Part shown: one piece after another, positions 33,104-47,321 of the stretch
Numbering within the stretch: the stretch's first letter is position 1
Layout: every line of letters begins with the position of its first letter
Assembly (NCBI GenBank): GCA_021464245.1
Contig: JADCRB010000026.1
Coordinates: 3,324,187 to 3,388,186 of the forward strand
Reading direction: 5' to 3'
Source of the DNA: Carallia brachiata
Lineage: Eukaryota; Streptophyta; Magnoliopsida; Malpighiales; Rhizophoraceae
DNA: 64,000 nucleotides
Position numbers and translations under genes: made by a program
Notes under the pieces: model-generated
The model's database searches: none
The model's input: only the letters and a program-made list of their open reading frames with translations
What the model was told of the DNA's origin: nothing

Positions 33104-35397
33104 GCAATCTCGAGATGTTTTCCTGAAGGTTTTCCAATAATAGCTCTTCTTGTGCCTTGGTAGGATATGGGTTACTTTTCCTTTTATTTATGGCCTTACT
33201 TTGTGAAGCTCAAGTAATTTTGTGGAATTTTTGACAGGCATGGCTCTTTACCACTGGAACGATTATGTTCTTGGTCAACCTTTTCAAACTTTTATCCCAT
33301 TGAACCATACTAAACTCGATAACATTTATGTTCCACTTGAAATTTATGTTTCCCAGATCAACATGTTCTTTTTGCCCCATATTGGGTGCCAAAATATGAA
33401 AAGCTGACTTGTAGAATGATAAAGAAAATAATGTCCATTCCTAGAGGTATCTTTCATTTTCCCTCTAATTTAGCATTTGTTACAGTCCATGCAGAAGGTA
33501 GGCATGAATTTTTGTACTTGATGCCTATGCATAATTATTTCAGTCTTTGATCATCCTTTATGTGGGCTGCTGTGGACACCATTTCCGAGAGAAGATGAAC
33601 AGCACAAAGCACATATGCTATTTATTCTTCTTGTACTCAATCTATCTCTATCTTGTGGTTGTTTATGGTTTTTCTCATTGTATAATGCAATAGTACGTCG
33701 TACAGCCGTTGTTCTTATTGGTATCTTATGCAGAATTGTGCAGATGACAGGACCAGCGAATGGAAGTCTTTGAGGGTTGCGGATGAAAGTATGCATTTAA
33801 GCTTCACATCATCGTGACACAGCTGTACCAACGTGCCATTTTGTCCATAGCTTTACATGTGGCAAATCTTGTAAATGTAAAAGATGCAATCCTAAAGAAT
33901 CCATGAAGCTCATTTTCTGGCTTATATTTATTTGGTTAGGAGCATTTAGAGTTTTAAGACTCAACTTTTGCTATGAGGTAAAAAGTGTAGGGACTGGTAC
34001 AAAATTCCTGGGAAAATGGGAAAGGGGGAGACTTCATTGTTTAGGCAGTGGGATGAATTACATGTTAAATACTCTTTTTTTATGGCTGGTCAATCCTATG
34101 AAAGAGTGAATGGTAAATGGCATTCACAATTTTTCAAGTTTGCTCATTTTCTCACGTTCTCTTTCTCTTTGTGCTTATTTTTAAGAACTGTAGGTTCATG
34201 ATTAACAATTTGACCATCTCCCTCGCTGCCTAAGCCAAAATGCATAGAATAGGAATAAAAAACAGCTGGGCCAAAAATGGAGTTTCAATATAAAAATTTT
34301 TCCATGGAACCAAAAAAAATCAATGTCGATGTTGTCATGTTGATGTAGACGTGCCTCCGGTAACCTCATTAACCAAACAAATTATTTTACATAATCAAGG
34401 GACTTGGTGCGAAAATAAAATAAAATAAAAAAGCGAAATTGAAATTTCGTTTTAATGCCACAGTGGCTCCCAATTCTTTAAGGCTTCTCAACAATGGAAA
34501 AAACAACTACGTAACATCATCCAGACCTTAACTATCACATAAATCTTCATTAATATAATGTCCAACGACTTATACTAATTTACTAATATGATTATTTTGA
34601 CAGCTTAAAATATTAGCCCATTAATTATATCCAATGATCAACATTCAATTTTTGTAAATCAAGCTTCAGTATTCTTTTTTTATTTTTTAAACAGGAAATA
34701 AAGGTGCTTACAAATATATAAGTTATAATATTTGAAAACTGCAAGAATATAAGTCATAATATTTGTAAATTGAGATTGATTTTTGTACCATTGACACCCT
34801 TATTCAACCTCCATTCTAAAGAGGACTCACCGTCCAAACATAACCTAAGTGTAACTCCACCATCACTAACCATAACTATTTTTAAATTTAAAACCTAACA
34901 GTCAGGCCCACTAGTCCTTCAAGTACATTGTGCAAGAAACCCATATATTGAAATATGAGAGGTAAATACTAGTACGGAGATTCAAAACTAATCGGTTATA
35001 CAGAATACAAGCTAGATTACTACTCAGACTATTATCTCAGATTACCACTCAGACTATTATCTCAGGTGGTAAGCTTTAGTATCCTATACCATAGTTAGTA
35101 TGTTCTCATTAAGTCAATGCAATTTATTAGTTGCTAGCAGCAATGCTACTTTGTGAATCCAAAATATCACTCGACATGTGTTTCCATTTCATTACATGCT
35201 TGATTGAAAGAAGCATCTTCTAATATACAATACAAATAGTTCATATGAGATGAAGATCAATTGAACAATCCAGAAGTAAATTAGATTTTTTTTTTTTTTT
35301 TTGGTTGGGGGGGTGGGGGAGGAACTGTCCATCAACAGGCCACGTACGGATCCTCAATTTCGGACAACCATGAAAACATGTGATGCAAGAAACTTGC
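33104..35397. other. Convergent intergenic region between TRB and ARL8
   Basis: The first part is TRB 3' UTR. No gene recognised after that. A 25-bp tandem pair (AGATTAC(T/C)ACTCAGACTA) lies at 35014-35063. A poly-T/poly-G tract is at 35287-35322. The phrase ACTAGTACGGAGATTC at 34967 recurs at 50.6 kb. Arabidopsis has a PPR gene (DG1) at the equivalent place; I see no trace of it here. Confidence 0.5.
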
Positions 35398-38314
35398 TTA
35401 GCCCTTTGATTTTGAATGCTTTATGAGCCAGTCAATGACAGAATCAATGTTTGTTGAGTTCTTGCAAGAGATCATAAAGCAGCAAACTTCTCTATCAGTA
35501 ATTGAACTCAGTCCCCTGCACCAGCAAAAAGCATCATTCAGAGCAAACAGGATAAGGATTACTAACACCAGCAATGTTCAAACAATAATCATAAAATTGG
35601 TGCCATTTATGATAGTTCCTAACAGGGAAGTTGACAGCTTACAATTCATCAGTCAAGGCCTGTTTAGACAGAGCTCCTGGTTTGTCAATTTTATTTCCTA
35701 GCACCAACAATGGAATACCACTCAATGAAGGTTTGCTGAGTAAATCATGCAGTTCACTTCTTGAGATGCTTAGGTTATCACGATCAGCAGCATCAACCAC
35801 GTAACTGCAGAAACATATTTCCATTTTAAAAAAGAATGCAGTAGAGTTCGCGTCTTGTAATAAAATAAAGAGCAATAACAGCAAAACATTTTCCGAATTG
35901 TGAACCAATTTATAGATAGAGTAGTTATATACACGATAGCAGAAACTGCACGGCAATATCGTTCCCACATACTGCGGAATCTAGGTTGACCTCCAAGATC
36001 CCACAACTTAATTGTAACATTCCCTTTTGTCACTTTCCTCATGTTAAATCCCACCTGAAAGTAAATAGTATACCTTGAGGGAGTTAGAACGCCAGAAATA
36101 TGAACAGTTGTGTAGACTAATGAGAAATGGAAGAAATAATCTATTAGCAGAGCTAAAATGTAGCTATGAAATGGATGAATCATGTAAATGTTAGCTATAA
36201 TTTTTCTGGAAAGGCAACTTACCGTAGGGATCATGTCTTCACTGTATCCACCGGTCTGAAAATATGAACAAGCCAGTTACAAATGAATTAGCCAAGAAGT
36301 TTGGCAGACGAAAGACATATACAAAAGTGCAAGGTAGATGCAACGATGTACTTACTGCAACAACATTTACGAGAGAAGTCTTTCCGGCATTCTGGAGTCC
36401 TATCAAAGATAGCTCCATCTCCTGCTTGAAGAAGAGACTGCAGTCACAGACAGAACAGATAGCCCATAACTTATTAATGACCTAACAGGCAAATTGCAGA
36501 AAAACAAATACGATCTTATAAACCTACTTAAGTCCACTTTTAAAATAAGAATATAAACTCAATGAAATGCTAACAGTTCTAAGATATACATCTAAAGCCC
36601 TTAGAATGTTCTTTTGTCCTACACTAAATAAAAGCTATATCTCAGTAAACTCTAACAAAGACAAACAAGGGTTTGCTGCCTGTAGTCACATGGCTGTTAT
36701 TAAAGTTCGGTCAATTTGGTTATAAACAGAATGCGTAATAAGGATAATGGCAAAATTCATGCCCTGCCATTCAGTCCTCTAGTGAATCACGAATTCCAGT
36801 TTGCAAATGTTACTCTGTTTTCCTATTCGTTTTGATAATTCTAACATGCACAAAATGCTTTTTAATTATAACCCAGCCAGAATAGGCAGCCACAAACAAA
36901 AATTCACAAGAACATTGTCAACAGTTCGGGAAGCACAACTGCCAATGGAATACCGACCTGCTTTGAAATGCAATATTGGTACGAAATTTTTCTTTTTTTA
37001 AAATTTGTTAGAAATTGGAATAAAAATTGACCATCTGACGAATACTCTTGTTCTTTTCGTTCATTTGTAGTAGGACGCAAATTCCATTATATTTAGCATC
37101 AGTATTTCAGCGATCGCCTTCCTTTCATAGCTGTCAGCATGGCTACCTGCTTCCCAATCTACATGCTTGCATAAGCAGCACAAATGCAAAACTTTACAAT
37201 TTGGGTTCAACATATGAACCCAATAATCCTTGAACACTCACAGCTCACAACATTTGATTATCTGAAAGTAGTTCAAAATATGATTGAGCAAGCAAAATCC
37301 ATTATTCCCATTCTAACACAAAACACGACCCACTTGTTCTCATCTAGATTGCATTTCAGTCAATTTAGCTCCATCAAGATTCCAGAGTTGCAAATCCGGC
37401 AGTTTGGCTGTATTCTACTTAACAACATTTTTACACGTAGGCATTCACACAAGCACACATGACATGGTCAAAAGGCAGCCAGAACTCCATTTTGCCACCA
37501 TTTTTCAGAATGTGATATGTTCATTTACAACACAGGCTCCAAGTTCTAGGATTTGCCAATTCGAACAAATCCAAATCACCTTCTTCCCAAACTTATGGGA
37601 AAAAAAAGGATTCTTTCCATATCATAATCTATACAATTTCATCCACTAATTTTCACATAAACAGGACTAATTTCCCAAATCTATCCATCTTCATCTGTGA
37701 GATGAGCACAAGGGCAGAACCAGTAGTTCTTAAAACCATTATTATACAAACATTAACTCCATGATCCAACTAAAAAAAAATAATCTAAACAAAGGCACCA
37801 ACGAAATTCCTGTGTTAACGAAAACATCAAAGCATGAAAGCCGGGAAATTATGGGGAGGGGGCAAAAGAATTCACATTAAAATATTAAACAAGCCGGAGG
37901 CCATAGAGATTTTTTTTTTTTTTTTAAAAAAGCCATATATGCAACTTCGTTCCTTAACATTTCCATTCCACCAAAAAGATGCAAAACCCAAAACTATTCC
38001 AAAACGCAAAACTTCAACAAACACAAACTTCCCACCAATGAACTAGAGCAGCTCGTTCATTGGTACTATGACAAGAAAGAGGACGGATTTGATATACAGC
38101 TCTTCCAAATTTATCATTTTCTAGTCCTAATATGGGTTTTGACCTTCTCATAATTCAAAAATAATATAATAATAATAATAATAAAACATAAACAGCCTTC
38201 CCACCAATCTGAAACCGAATTACCCCATCAAACAGAGAGACAAAAGCCACATAAATCACAGAGAAAGAGGCCAGACCTGCGAAGCCAATTGAGAAAAGCT
38301 TCCCACAAGCCCAT
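35398..38314 (-). CDS. ARL8: ADP-ribosylation factor-like GTPase ARL8
   Basis: Six exons on the minus strand: 38314-38277, 36437-36356, 36255-36223, 36054-35933, 35804-35643 and 35515-35398, total 184 residues, the usual family length. The N-terminus is [20 protein letters not shown]. The P-loop is GLQNAGKTS, switch I TVGFNM, switch [11 protein letters not shown], and the base-recognition motif NKID; the C-terminus is [13 protein letters not shown]8 is a membrane-associated small GTPase of late endosomes/vacuole and, in Arabidopsis and tomato, a host factor for tobamovirus replication (family knowledge). Intron 1 is about 1.8 kb. The leader contains a CT/GA microsatellite at about 38433-38454. 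All phases agree and no break is seen. Confidence 0.95.
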
Positions 38315-38439
38315 GATAATGATGGTGATGAGGATCAGAGAGAGACACAGAGATCTACAAATTCTCTGTTTCTAAACAAGAATGAACATATGAAGAGAGA
38401 ATCAGACAGATCTCTCTGTCTCCTCCTCTCCCGCCCTCT

Positions 38440-41400
38440 CTCTCTCTCTCTCTCTATACGATTCACCTTCCTTTTTTTTGGCTTTGGCTAACTAACAACC
38501 TTATTTTTGTGGTTTTTAGTGTTTTGTCCAGCCAAACCCTCGTATCATTTTGCAATAATTTTAGGTTCCTTGTCTTCACAAACAAAAAACATTCTTTGAA
38601 GACACGGGATATCCATTTTATAAATTTTAAATTTTTATAATTTTTATATATAAGTGTTAAATCTTTCTAAAATTTTATTTGAGTATTAATTTTTTTAATT
38701 TCGTATCAAAGTAGTACATCTGTTAACAAAAAGTCATCAATCTATTAAAAAAAAGATTTTGACCTTACAAAAATTATTTGAAAAAAAAGTTAAATAACTA
38801 ATTAAAATTTTTTATCAAAAAATATGTATTTTACATATTTAATTCATATATTTATTATTAAAAAAATATTTTATGTACATATTTATTGATGAAAAAAATA
38901 TTTAATTCATTTATTTGATCTTTTTTTAATAATTTTCATTAATTTAAACTCATTTATTAATGAATTGACCACTTTTCGTAAATGAAAAAATCGATTTGGT
39001 AAAAAATCAAAAAGTTTAGAACTCAAATGAAATGTTAAAAAAGTTTAGAACTTATATGAAAAAAAATACAAAGGTTTAGAACCAAAAATTTATATATCAT
39101 CTCTTAATTAATTCTACTGAAATTTATATTTCAATTCTTTAATTTTAGAGATAATTTTAATATTATTAAATTATAATCCATTGATACTAATAAAAATTAT
39201 TTTAATAATAAAGATAACTACATACAAATAAAAATTTTGGTTTTATACTTAAATAGACACAATTAGTAAAATATAGAATTTGTTAATGTCTTTTTTTTTT
39301 TCCCTCTTTTCCTTAACTCACATTCTTTCTACATTATAATGATAGAGGTAGTAGCATTACATTACTTGTTTTCCATTGTGTTTCGTGTGTTTTTCACTAT
39401 GATAATTGTATTTTTCTAGTGGTAAAATAGCATTTATTTTGGGATCGAAGAGAATAAGATTGTAGAGTGGGGGCTGATAATTTTATTTTGGAAAATGGAA
39501 AATTCCGAAACTTTCTTCAACGGCTCAGATTTAAGGGCCAGATTGTACGACCGGAGATTCTGTGCCGCACTGGGATGTGACCCGGCTGTCTAAGCTGCGC
39601 TACGTTCGCATGGATCAAATGGGGGCCAATCGGGACAGAAGATTCTAGATAAAGCTATGCCGTTCCCAATTTCTCGCGCGTGTTTGGCAAATTCGATTTG
39701 ATGCACTCTGAGCTTTGATGTGATTCCTACACGCGGTCCATTATGATTGGTCCGTGGAAAATCACGTTTCCTGCGCAAGTATGGAAAATGAAGGAAGCTT
39801 ACTGACTGTAAGATTGCATTCATTAGGAAAGGTCCAGCGAACATAGCCTGGCAGTCGGCAAAGCAGTCCACACGGGCATTTGCTTTCTATTTTGAATTTT
39901 TTTTAAGCGGATGTAATTAATTTATAATTTTATATTATATAATAAATAAAATTTATTTAAATAAAAAAATTAAAAATAATATTTAAATAATATTAAATTA
40001 TAAATTAATTTTATTTACTAAAAAAATATAATTAACAAATATCCTTGTTCTATCTTTATCTCACCTTTAATTTTTTATTAAAAAATAAATTAAATAAATA
40101 TTATATAACGAGTATGGTTCGAATTAATGAATGCAAAAGTGCAGTGCCTTTCAAAACCCCTATTACTTCACTGTTTCCTCTTGCAGTGACCTTTTGGTTA
40201 TTCGAATTATCCCTTAAAAAAATCATATAATTATTATATAAAAAATAAAATAATAAATCACCACTGAGAGTTAAAAAAATGTATTTAATAATCATTATAG
40301 AGAGAATTATCTAAATTATTCATCTAAAAATTTTATATAATTATTATATAAAAAATAAAGTAATAAATTTCTAGTAGGGACGGCGTCGGGCGTGGACGGA
40401 GAGGGGATGTTGAACACCGTCTACATCATCCCCGCTGCAAAAATTGGGGCACTGGGCGGGAACCCTAATTCTCCATCAACATGCATTGACTCTGTCGGCA
40501 TTGGAGCAAGGTTGGGCGGCGGGTGCCTGCGGGGGGCGGATTCCCATTGCCATCTCTGGTTCCAGTGCCATGTTCTGACAAAAGGTTTCAAGTTCATGCA
40601 ATCTCGGAGGCATTGAATGATTACCCTGCTCTCTCTCCTTCTTTTTTTTTTTTTTTTGTCTTTTTAGGTATTTGGTTTGATTATAGTTGGAATTTGATCT
40701 GATAATGTAATTAAAAAAAAGTGTATAGTGAGAATATTTATTATTGTGCCTACATACTAGAGTTTAAAATTATTTATTAATGTTCTCATTTATCCATCTT
40801 TCTAACAAATAAGCTTAACATTAATTTTGAATGTTATAAATTAAAATATCACTTTAAATTTTAAATTTAATAATTAAAGCAACCATTTGTGACAAAACCT
40901 CACAATTACGTTTTATGTTGAACTTTTTGGTCATTTAAATATTGATGGCTGCCCTTTATTTATTTATTTATTTATTTTTGTTTTGACTGGAGAAAATGCC
41001 CTTTATTGGTGAATAGAAGTGAGTTCTTTTTAATAGAATTGTAGGTAGTACCTTACTTTCTTATATTTGAACTAAGAGGTGGAGCGATTAGTGGGTATGG
41101 GCTGTTTAATGCTATGTATGAATTTAGAAGTCTTGATACTATGATTTTGAAAACTCAGTATGGAAAATTTATCAAATCAAATTATATTATAAAATTTTTT
41201 AAAAAATTAATTATTTTATGTTATAAATAATTCAATATAAAAAATTATATTTTCAAATTCATCAAAAAGATTTGAACCTGTCAACAAATTGATGCCAATT
41301 GATCGGTTGCTGTGAATCTATGTATTTATAATTCATAGTGCGCAACAATTTTAAAGCCCAAATAAAGGTCCGGTCGAATGAGGTTCAACACACACGCACA

Positions 41401-42553
41401 CACATATTTTTTATCAGGAGACTTGTTAATCATCCATCTACATAATAAAATATCTTTTTTATTTCGGTAAATCTCACGCTCATTTTTTAAGTATTTGTTA
41501 ATTTTACATAAATTTTTTATTATAATTCACTTATGATCTTATATAATATAAATTTATTTTCTTATTTTTTTATTTTAAGTAAATATTACTTATTACGTAG
41601 TATAAAATTATAAGTCAAATATATTAAAAACGAGCTAATTTAGAAATTTTCCTTTTTATTTATACTGAAAACTTCTACAATAAAAATTTAAGTTATAACT
41701 GCTGAAGCGTGTCATGAACTCTTTACATATAACAACATGGAAGCATTGTGAAGACAAGTCGAGACATCAAAAGAACCATTCGGCATTTCGCACAAAGTAA
41801 TTTAAAGAAATAAAACTTTAACGGAGATGCAGCGCCCTCTTCTCCATCCGTGCGATCCAGGGACTTCCTTCTGCTTGACTAATTATATGACCCATTTACT
41901 TGCAAAGGATTTACAAGTCGTCCGAAGTTTTGTAAAGAAGAGTGGCGATGCAATTGATCTTGCAATTGAGACCCTCGTATCGTAAGTATCAATTTCCTGT
42001 TGTCCCATAGTTTCATTTTCGGCTTGTCTAGGTTTTTTTTTTTTTTAAGTGAAAGAAAACAGAAGCAATCTGACTCAAAATACGAGAACTCCACTAGCCA
42101 CTTCTCAGAATGCCCATTCTAAAAACAGTAAATATAGGTGCACGTTAAAAATAGGATGTAGAGAAAACAAGAAATTTTTTTTTTGTGCAATTAATTAGGT
42201 TATTTGTGCAATAATATGTTAAATTATTACAATAAAATTTAAAAATATTTTTTCATCTATTTTTTATTGCAGAAATTAAGTATTTTGTTGCACAAATAAG
42301 TCAATTACTTGTACAAAAAAAAGTTTCCTGTATTTTCTGAATCTTCTTTTTTGCGTCCATGTAACGGGACTCTTCTAAAAAATACGCTTTAAGCCATACT
42401 ACGAGGAGGAATTTTCTATAGTTTGACAGAAACACAATTGATCATTTCAAAATTAGTAAAAATATCTGCACACTGATTGTCTTCTTGTAAGGTGTGCTGT
42501 AGTTTATATAGACATACCCAAGACTGGCTAACCATGTGAAAACAATTTGCAAT
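38440..42553. other. Long AT-rich intergenic region
   Basis: Mostly AT-rich sequence with A and T runs. Two GC-richer islands, 39530-39880 and 40380-40620, break the pattern; both contain short open frames, but neither gives a motif I recognise. The island at 40380 (GGGACGGCGTCGGGCG) could be a gene or transposon scrap. No tRNA fold was found. Confidence 0.45.
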
Positions 42554-42570
42554 AAGAATTTGATAAGTCT

Positions 42571-43473
42571 AAGCAGATGATATCGGGGTGGCTATCGTGC
42601 GCACGTTTACTAACGTGTGCCGAGAGTTTTCTTCCGGTTTTGTCCATCGGTCGGTATCGGTCTGGCGGTTTGTGCCCCTCCGTGGGCTTTGTTTGGTCGT
42701 TTTCTCTGTGGTTTTGGTTAGTGGTGGGATTAGGTGATGTTCCGGTGAGGGGTTTGGTGGTGTTGGGCATTTTGCTTCTTCCGTTTGTGTGTTTGTTTCC
42801 TTTGTTTGGGTTGTGGTGTCATTGTGGTGGTTTTTGGGCCGCTTGCTTGGCTGTTCACTGGTGTTTTAGTCGATTATGTCTGTTGGTGGGCGTCTGGTGG
42901 AGGTGCTTCCTCCCCTGCCTTCCCCACTAGCTTAGGTGGGTGATGGGGAGGTGGGGGTGGCTGCTTTTTTTGTTTGTTAGGGTGGGTCTTGTACAGGTCC
43001 TTTGGTGTGAGTATCCTTTCGGGTTTCCGGAGGTGAAGATGGTCAAGGGTTTCTGGGCGGTACGGTTTGCGACTTCGGGCGTGGCGGTGGTTAGGCAATC
43101 TTGCCTGAATTCGGACGTCTTTCGTCAGATTGGGGTCAGATTCAGGGTGTCTTCTTTGCTGATTGTAGCCTTTATGGCGTTAGCTGGGAGATCGCAGCGC
43201 CTTGCTCTCACTGGCAACGCTAGTGCCGACTGTTCTTGCGTGGTAGGGGCAGCTGTGGAGCTCCCTATGACATTTGGGCCTTTGTGGCTTGGGCCTACTG
43301 TTTGGGCCTATATCTACTGCTGTTGTTTAGGTCTATCCTTGCCCTCTTGGACCTTTGGATTGGTCGTCTGTAAATTGGGCCCCTGATTTCTTGTGTTTGT
43401 ATTGTTCTTGGGCCCTTCCTATGTACTTCTTCTGTTTTCTCAATGCAAGTTCTATTTCTGTTGGTCAAAAAAA
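42571..43473 (+). mobile_element. Retroposon with LINE-type tail and 17-bp target duplication
   Basis: A T/G-rich 0.9-kb insert in AT-rich DNA, flanked by AAGAATTTGATAAGTCT (42554-42570) and AAGAATTTGATAACTCT (43474-43490). It ends in TTTCTGTTGGTC plus an A run, the same tail motif as the insertion at 19.4 kb. Open frames through it (for example 42940-43386) show no RT or endonuclease motif and have skewed Val/Trp/Gly/Leu composition, so I treat it as non-coding. It may be the 5' UTR joined to the 3' UTR of a LINE (internally deleted) or a short retroposon that uses LINE machinery. Confidence 0.75.
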
Positions 43474-43490
43474 AAGAATTTGATAACTCT

Positions 43491-46400
43491 CAAACTCCCA
43501 CTCATTTTTAATAATTTTTTTCACAGAACAAACATAGAATTAGAATCAATAATAACATAACGAAATTCTCGTTACCAAGCTATCTGTAAGGCCATACAAA
43601 TGACTCCGAGTTCCACTCCAATGGTTACTGACATGCCACAAAAGCCAAAAAAAATCATAGGCCCAACCACCACCATCATCCCGATCTACACTCCCAAAAT
43701 CTAGATAGTTTCGAATCCCGTTTACACAGCCATTAACATTGATTTTTAGTGGGTTTAACTCTTATTTTTTAGTAAATAAAATTTACTTATAATATTATAC
43801 TAAATAATAAATAAGTTTATTTAAAATAAAAAATTAAAAAATAGATTTGTGTAATGAAAAATTATATGTGAGTTATATTGACAAAAATTGAGTAAAAATT
43901 AGAAAAGTACTTGATTTCTGAAGGAATATTCTAATTTGATTTTTATTTTTTAATAAGTATAATTTACAAATAATTTTACACCACATAATAAAAAAATAAT
44001 TTTATATAGTATAAAATCATAAATACATTTTATTTATTAAAATAATAAAATAAAATTAACAAACACTTTTTAAAATACATACAGCAGACGGATGCCAACT
44101 GATAAATTGCATTATTTGCATGCCATTAATACCATTTAAGCACACATTACGTCTTCTCGACTCATTCTACAATTCAAGTTAAGATATACGTTAACTCCCT
44201 CCGAACAACGGTTGCAAGCTTTCTTTCTGGTTGTAACTACCAACTCGGCACTGTTAGCGGCCTGATTTGGGTACGATCCTTCATTGACTAGGATAAAACC
44301 CTTTAAACAAACAAATTGTGCACCAGCCAAAAAAACAAAAGGGAACATTTTAACTTTTCCTCACCATGAACCGGGCTTGGACTGGGTCGAATATATCAAA
44401 ATTTTCTATTAGGCCTCAGCTTAACCAAACCCGGCATCGAATACAGGCTGGATTTGGTTGACTTAAGTAAAGTAAACGCAATCATACATCAAAATTCCAC
44501 GTAGTCTTGTTCAAGCGTGCCTGTGTAGTTGTCTTTATCAGAAACATATATGTAAGCATATAGTTATTAATTATTAATTTCAAAACATTTTTGACATGAT
44601 TAATTATTAATTTACTCCTTACTCCTCAAACCCTCTGTTCCATACCTTCACTGAATTTTATTTCTCAGGTTTTTTCCTTTTTTATTTTTTTGTGGTCGTT
44701 ATACTCTTAAAATTCATTTTGTTGACTCCAACTCACAATGATAATTAACTTGGTTAGACGAATGGATTGCTGGTGCTTTGGTCCACACACATACAGCTAA
44801 CAATATATATTTATTAAACTCATTATTAGGTGAACAGTAAACATATCAAAAGAAGAGCAACTCATACATTAAGTGTTTTTTTCAAAGGAAAATGATGGGA
44901 TTATTGACTGCTCTGCTTTAATTTTATGAAAGCACTCATTAATATTTTTTTAGGGATATTTTAGTTGACTCGACAATAATTTGAATTAACTTGACCAAAA
45001 TTCAAGTTCACAAAATCTGTATTAATTAAAAACATTAATAACTCATAACTTGAACTCAAATTAAAATAATTTAAAATCGAAACAAACTAATCTAAAACTT
45101 AATTGACTCGATTTTATAAAATTTAAAATTCAAATAAATAAGTCTGAGTCAAAAATTTAGAAGAGTTCAAATATATATTTTGAAATTCGATGTATTCAAG
45201 ACTTTCTTATGGTCTTGAAGTCAAAATATTCAAAAGTTGAATTACTCAAAATTTGATAAATTAAAAAATTAATTTATCAGAAACTCAAATAATTTGAGAC
45301 TCAATGAACTTAAAATTCGATGAATCTATAAAATAAAATACTTAAAACCTAAACGAGCCAAACTCGAAATTATTGGATTGAAATCTGATTCTACTCGTCC
45401 CTCAGCCACCTTATTATCAAGGACACTTAAAATTTTCGCTCCATAAATTATTTACAAAAGTACGAATTTTAATTCTGATACGCGCAAAGCAATATATATA
45501 ATCCAAGGCTAATCAAAAGAACAATCGGCGGCGAATGTCAACACGATTTCACGCGCACGATGAGCTTGAACAAGGGGTGCGGTGCTGTGCTGGCCCCCTG
45601 TCTTCCAAACAGATCAACGGCGTCTCGTTTGGATGCTCCCAATTAGTTAGAGGAAAAATTAGAGAAGGAAAACATTAGGAAGACGAAGCTTCCTACAAGG
45701 GAGGAACTGCACTTTCTTTTATTTCGAGGGAGCAGAAGTTCATTAGCAATCTTCTTATTTTAAAAGTCACCTCGATTTCTTATGTGTCAGAGGACCCGTT
45801 CAGTGAAGTTTGAGATCCGATGTTTGTACCCTGTCGTCCCCAATTTAGAGTATTATTCTTTTTTTTTTTATGTTTAAAAAAATTTACATAATTTCTCATA
45901 CAATACTTTTTTAAAATATACACTTTAAATTTTAAAATGATAAAATTTAAATTTTATAAAGAAAAAGATAATTTTTGTGAATATGAGTGAAGACACTCTT
46001 ACGTTGTGTTGTGATTGGATAGTAAGATTTTTGATAAAAATTAAATAAAAAAAAATAAAAAATAAGATAGTAATAATGATATTATGATTAATAAAAAATA
46101 ATGATTAGAAAATTGGGAGGAAGAAAATAAATAGTAATTTATAAGAAAAAATAAAAAATAATTATTTAGAAAGATAAAAATAAATTTAAATAAATAAATA
46201 ATAATAAAAAAATTATTTTTTTTATTTTTATTTAAAAATTCCCAATCATACTCATAGTATTAAAGAATTTTACGCCTTCGTCTCTCTTCTCGGGACAAAA
46301 AAAATTTACGGGAAGGGCAGTGCCGAGTAATTGCAGCAACAGTAACAAAAGCTTCTAGGCCAAAATCCAAGTAGAAGTCAAGTCACAGGAAACATCATCA
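43491..46400. other. AT-rich intergenic region upstream of the GH43 gene
   Basis: No gene recognised. About 46000-46256 looks like a small MITE: GTTGTGATTGGATAG near the left edge pairs imperfectly with CCCAATCATACTC at the right edge, with an AT-only middle. A GATA microsatellite lies at 46430-46448, near the probable transcription start of the next gene. Confidence 0.45.
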
Positions 46401-47321
46401 CTCAACCAACAAACGCTAACACTCATAGATGGATAGATAGATAGATAGAGAGAGAAAGGAAAGAGGGAAGAGAAAGACACCATCTTTGGTCTCAAGTCAT
46501 CGTCACTTCTCATCTAACTTCTCCTTCAGATCCCAAAATTTATTACCGGAAACAATCAACTAACCACCCAACTTTGTTATTTTCTTTCTTCTTTTGACCT
46601 TAGTGTTCGGTGAGGAGTTGTTTGTCTTCCTGCTGAATGCTACTGTGTTGGGGGGCTTTGGATTGTTTGGCTTTCCAAGCGTTTGTCAGTTCCTTGCCTG
46701 AACTCTAAATAGCATCCACGGTGAAGCCCCCCCATGTCTGGAAGTTCATCTCCTGTTGTGTTTCAGTTCTTGTCGGGTTAGTTGTCTGACTTTGGTCTTC
46801 AGTTCTTCAGTTCAATTTCTTTCCTTTTTTAAAAAAAGAAAAATTTGGTGGGAACATGTCCTGATTGGGTTTTATGCTTTAGAATGAGGTATTAATTGAT
46901 TCTTCCATTTTGGGGTTTAACTATTTTGCTAATTTGTTGAATGCCTTGAATTGTTTTAGAAATTGCTTTCTGGGTATTTTACCGCTTTGCCAATCCATCA
47001 TTCTGCTATAGACCAGACAATATGACTGAAAAAATTTGCCTTTTATGGCACTTTGTTTGGCAATTGTCGATTGGTTATCTCCGGTGAAAAGGTTAAAAAA
47101 AACAAAAACAAGTTGTCAATTTTGGAACTGTCTGCATTTTTTGTTACTTGTTTTGGAGAATTCTGAGCATCTCAGGCAGTTGAATGATTTTCTTTACCGG
47201 TTATAGAGCTGATTGGCTGTGACCGTTTGACTCATCTTTGTACCGGTTCATTGGACGTCCACATGTTGCATTTGGTTAATTGCAGCATTACTTTGGAGAT
47301 AAAAGGGAAGAGAAATTGAGG

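Noticed and set aside
39530..39880. GC-richer island with a 93-codon minus frame and a tRNA-like phrase
   Set aside because: No cloverleaf could be drawn and the peptide shows no family motif.
40380..40620. GC-rich island with a 74-codon frame
   Set aside because: No recognisable domain or splice context; could be a gene scrap, but I cannot support a call.
42940..43386. 148-codon open frame
   Set aside because: Lies within a retroposon bounded by target duplications; skewed composition and no motif.
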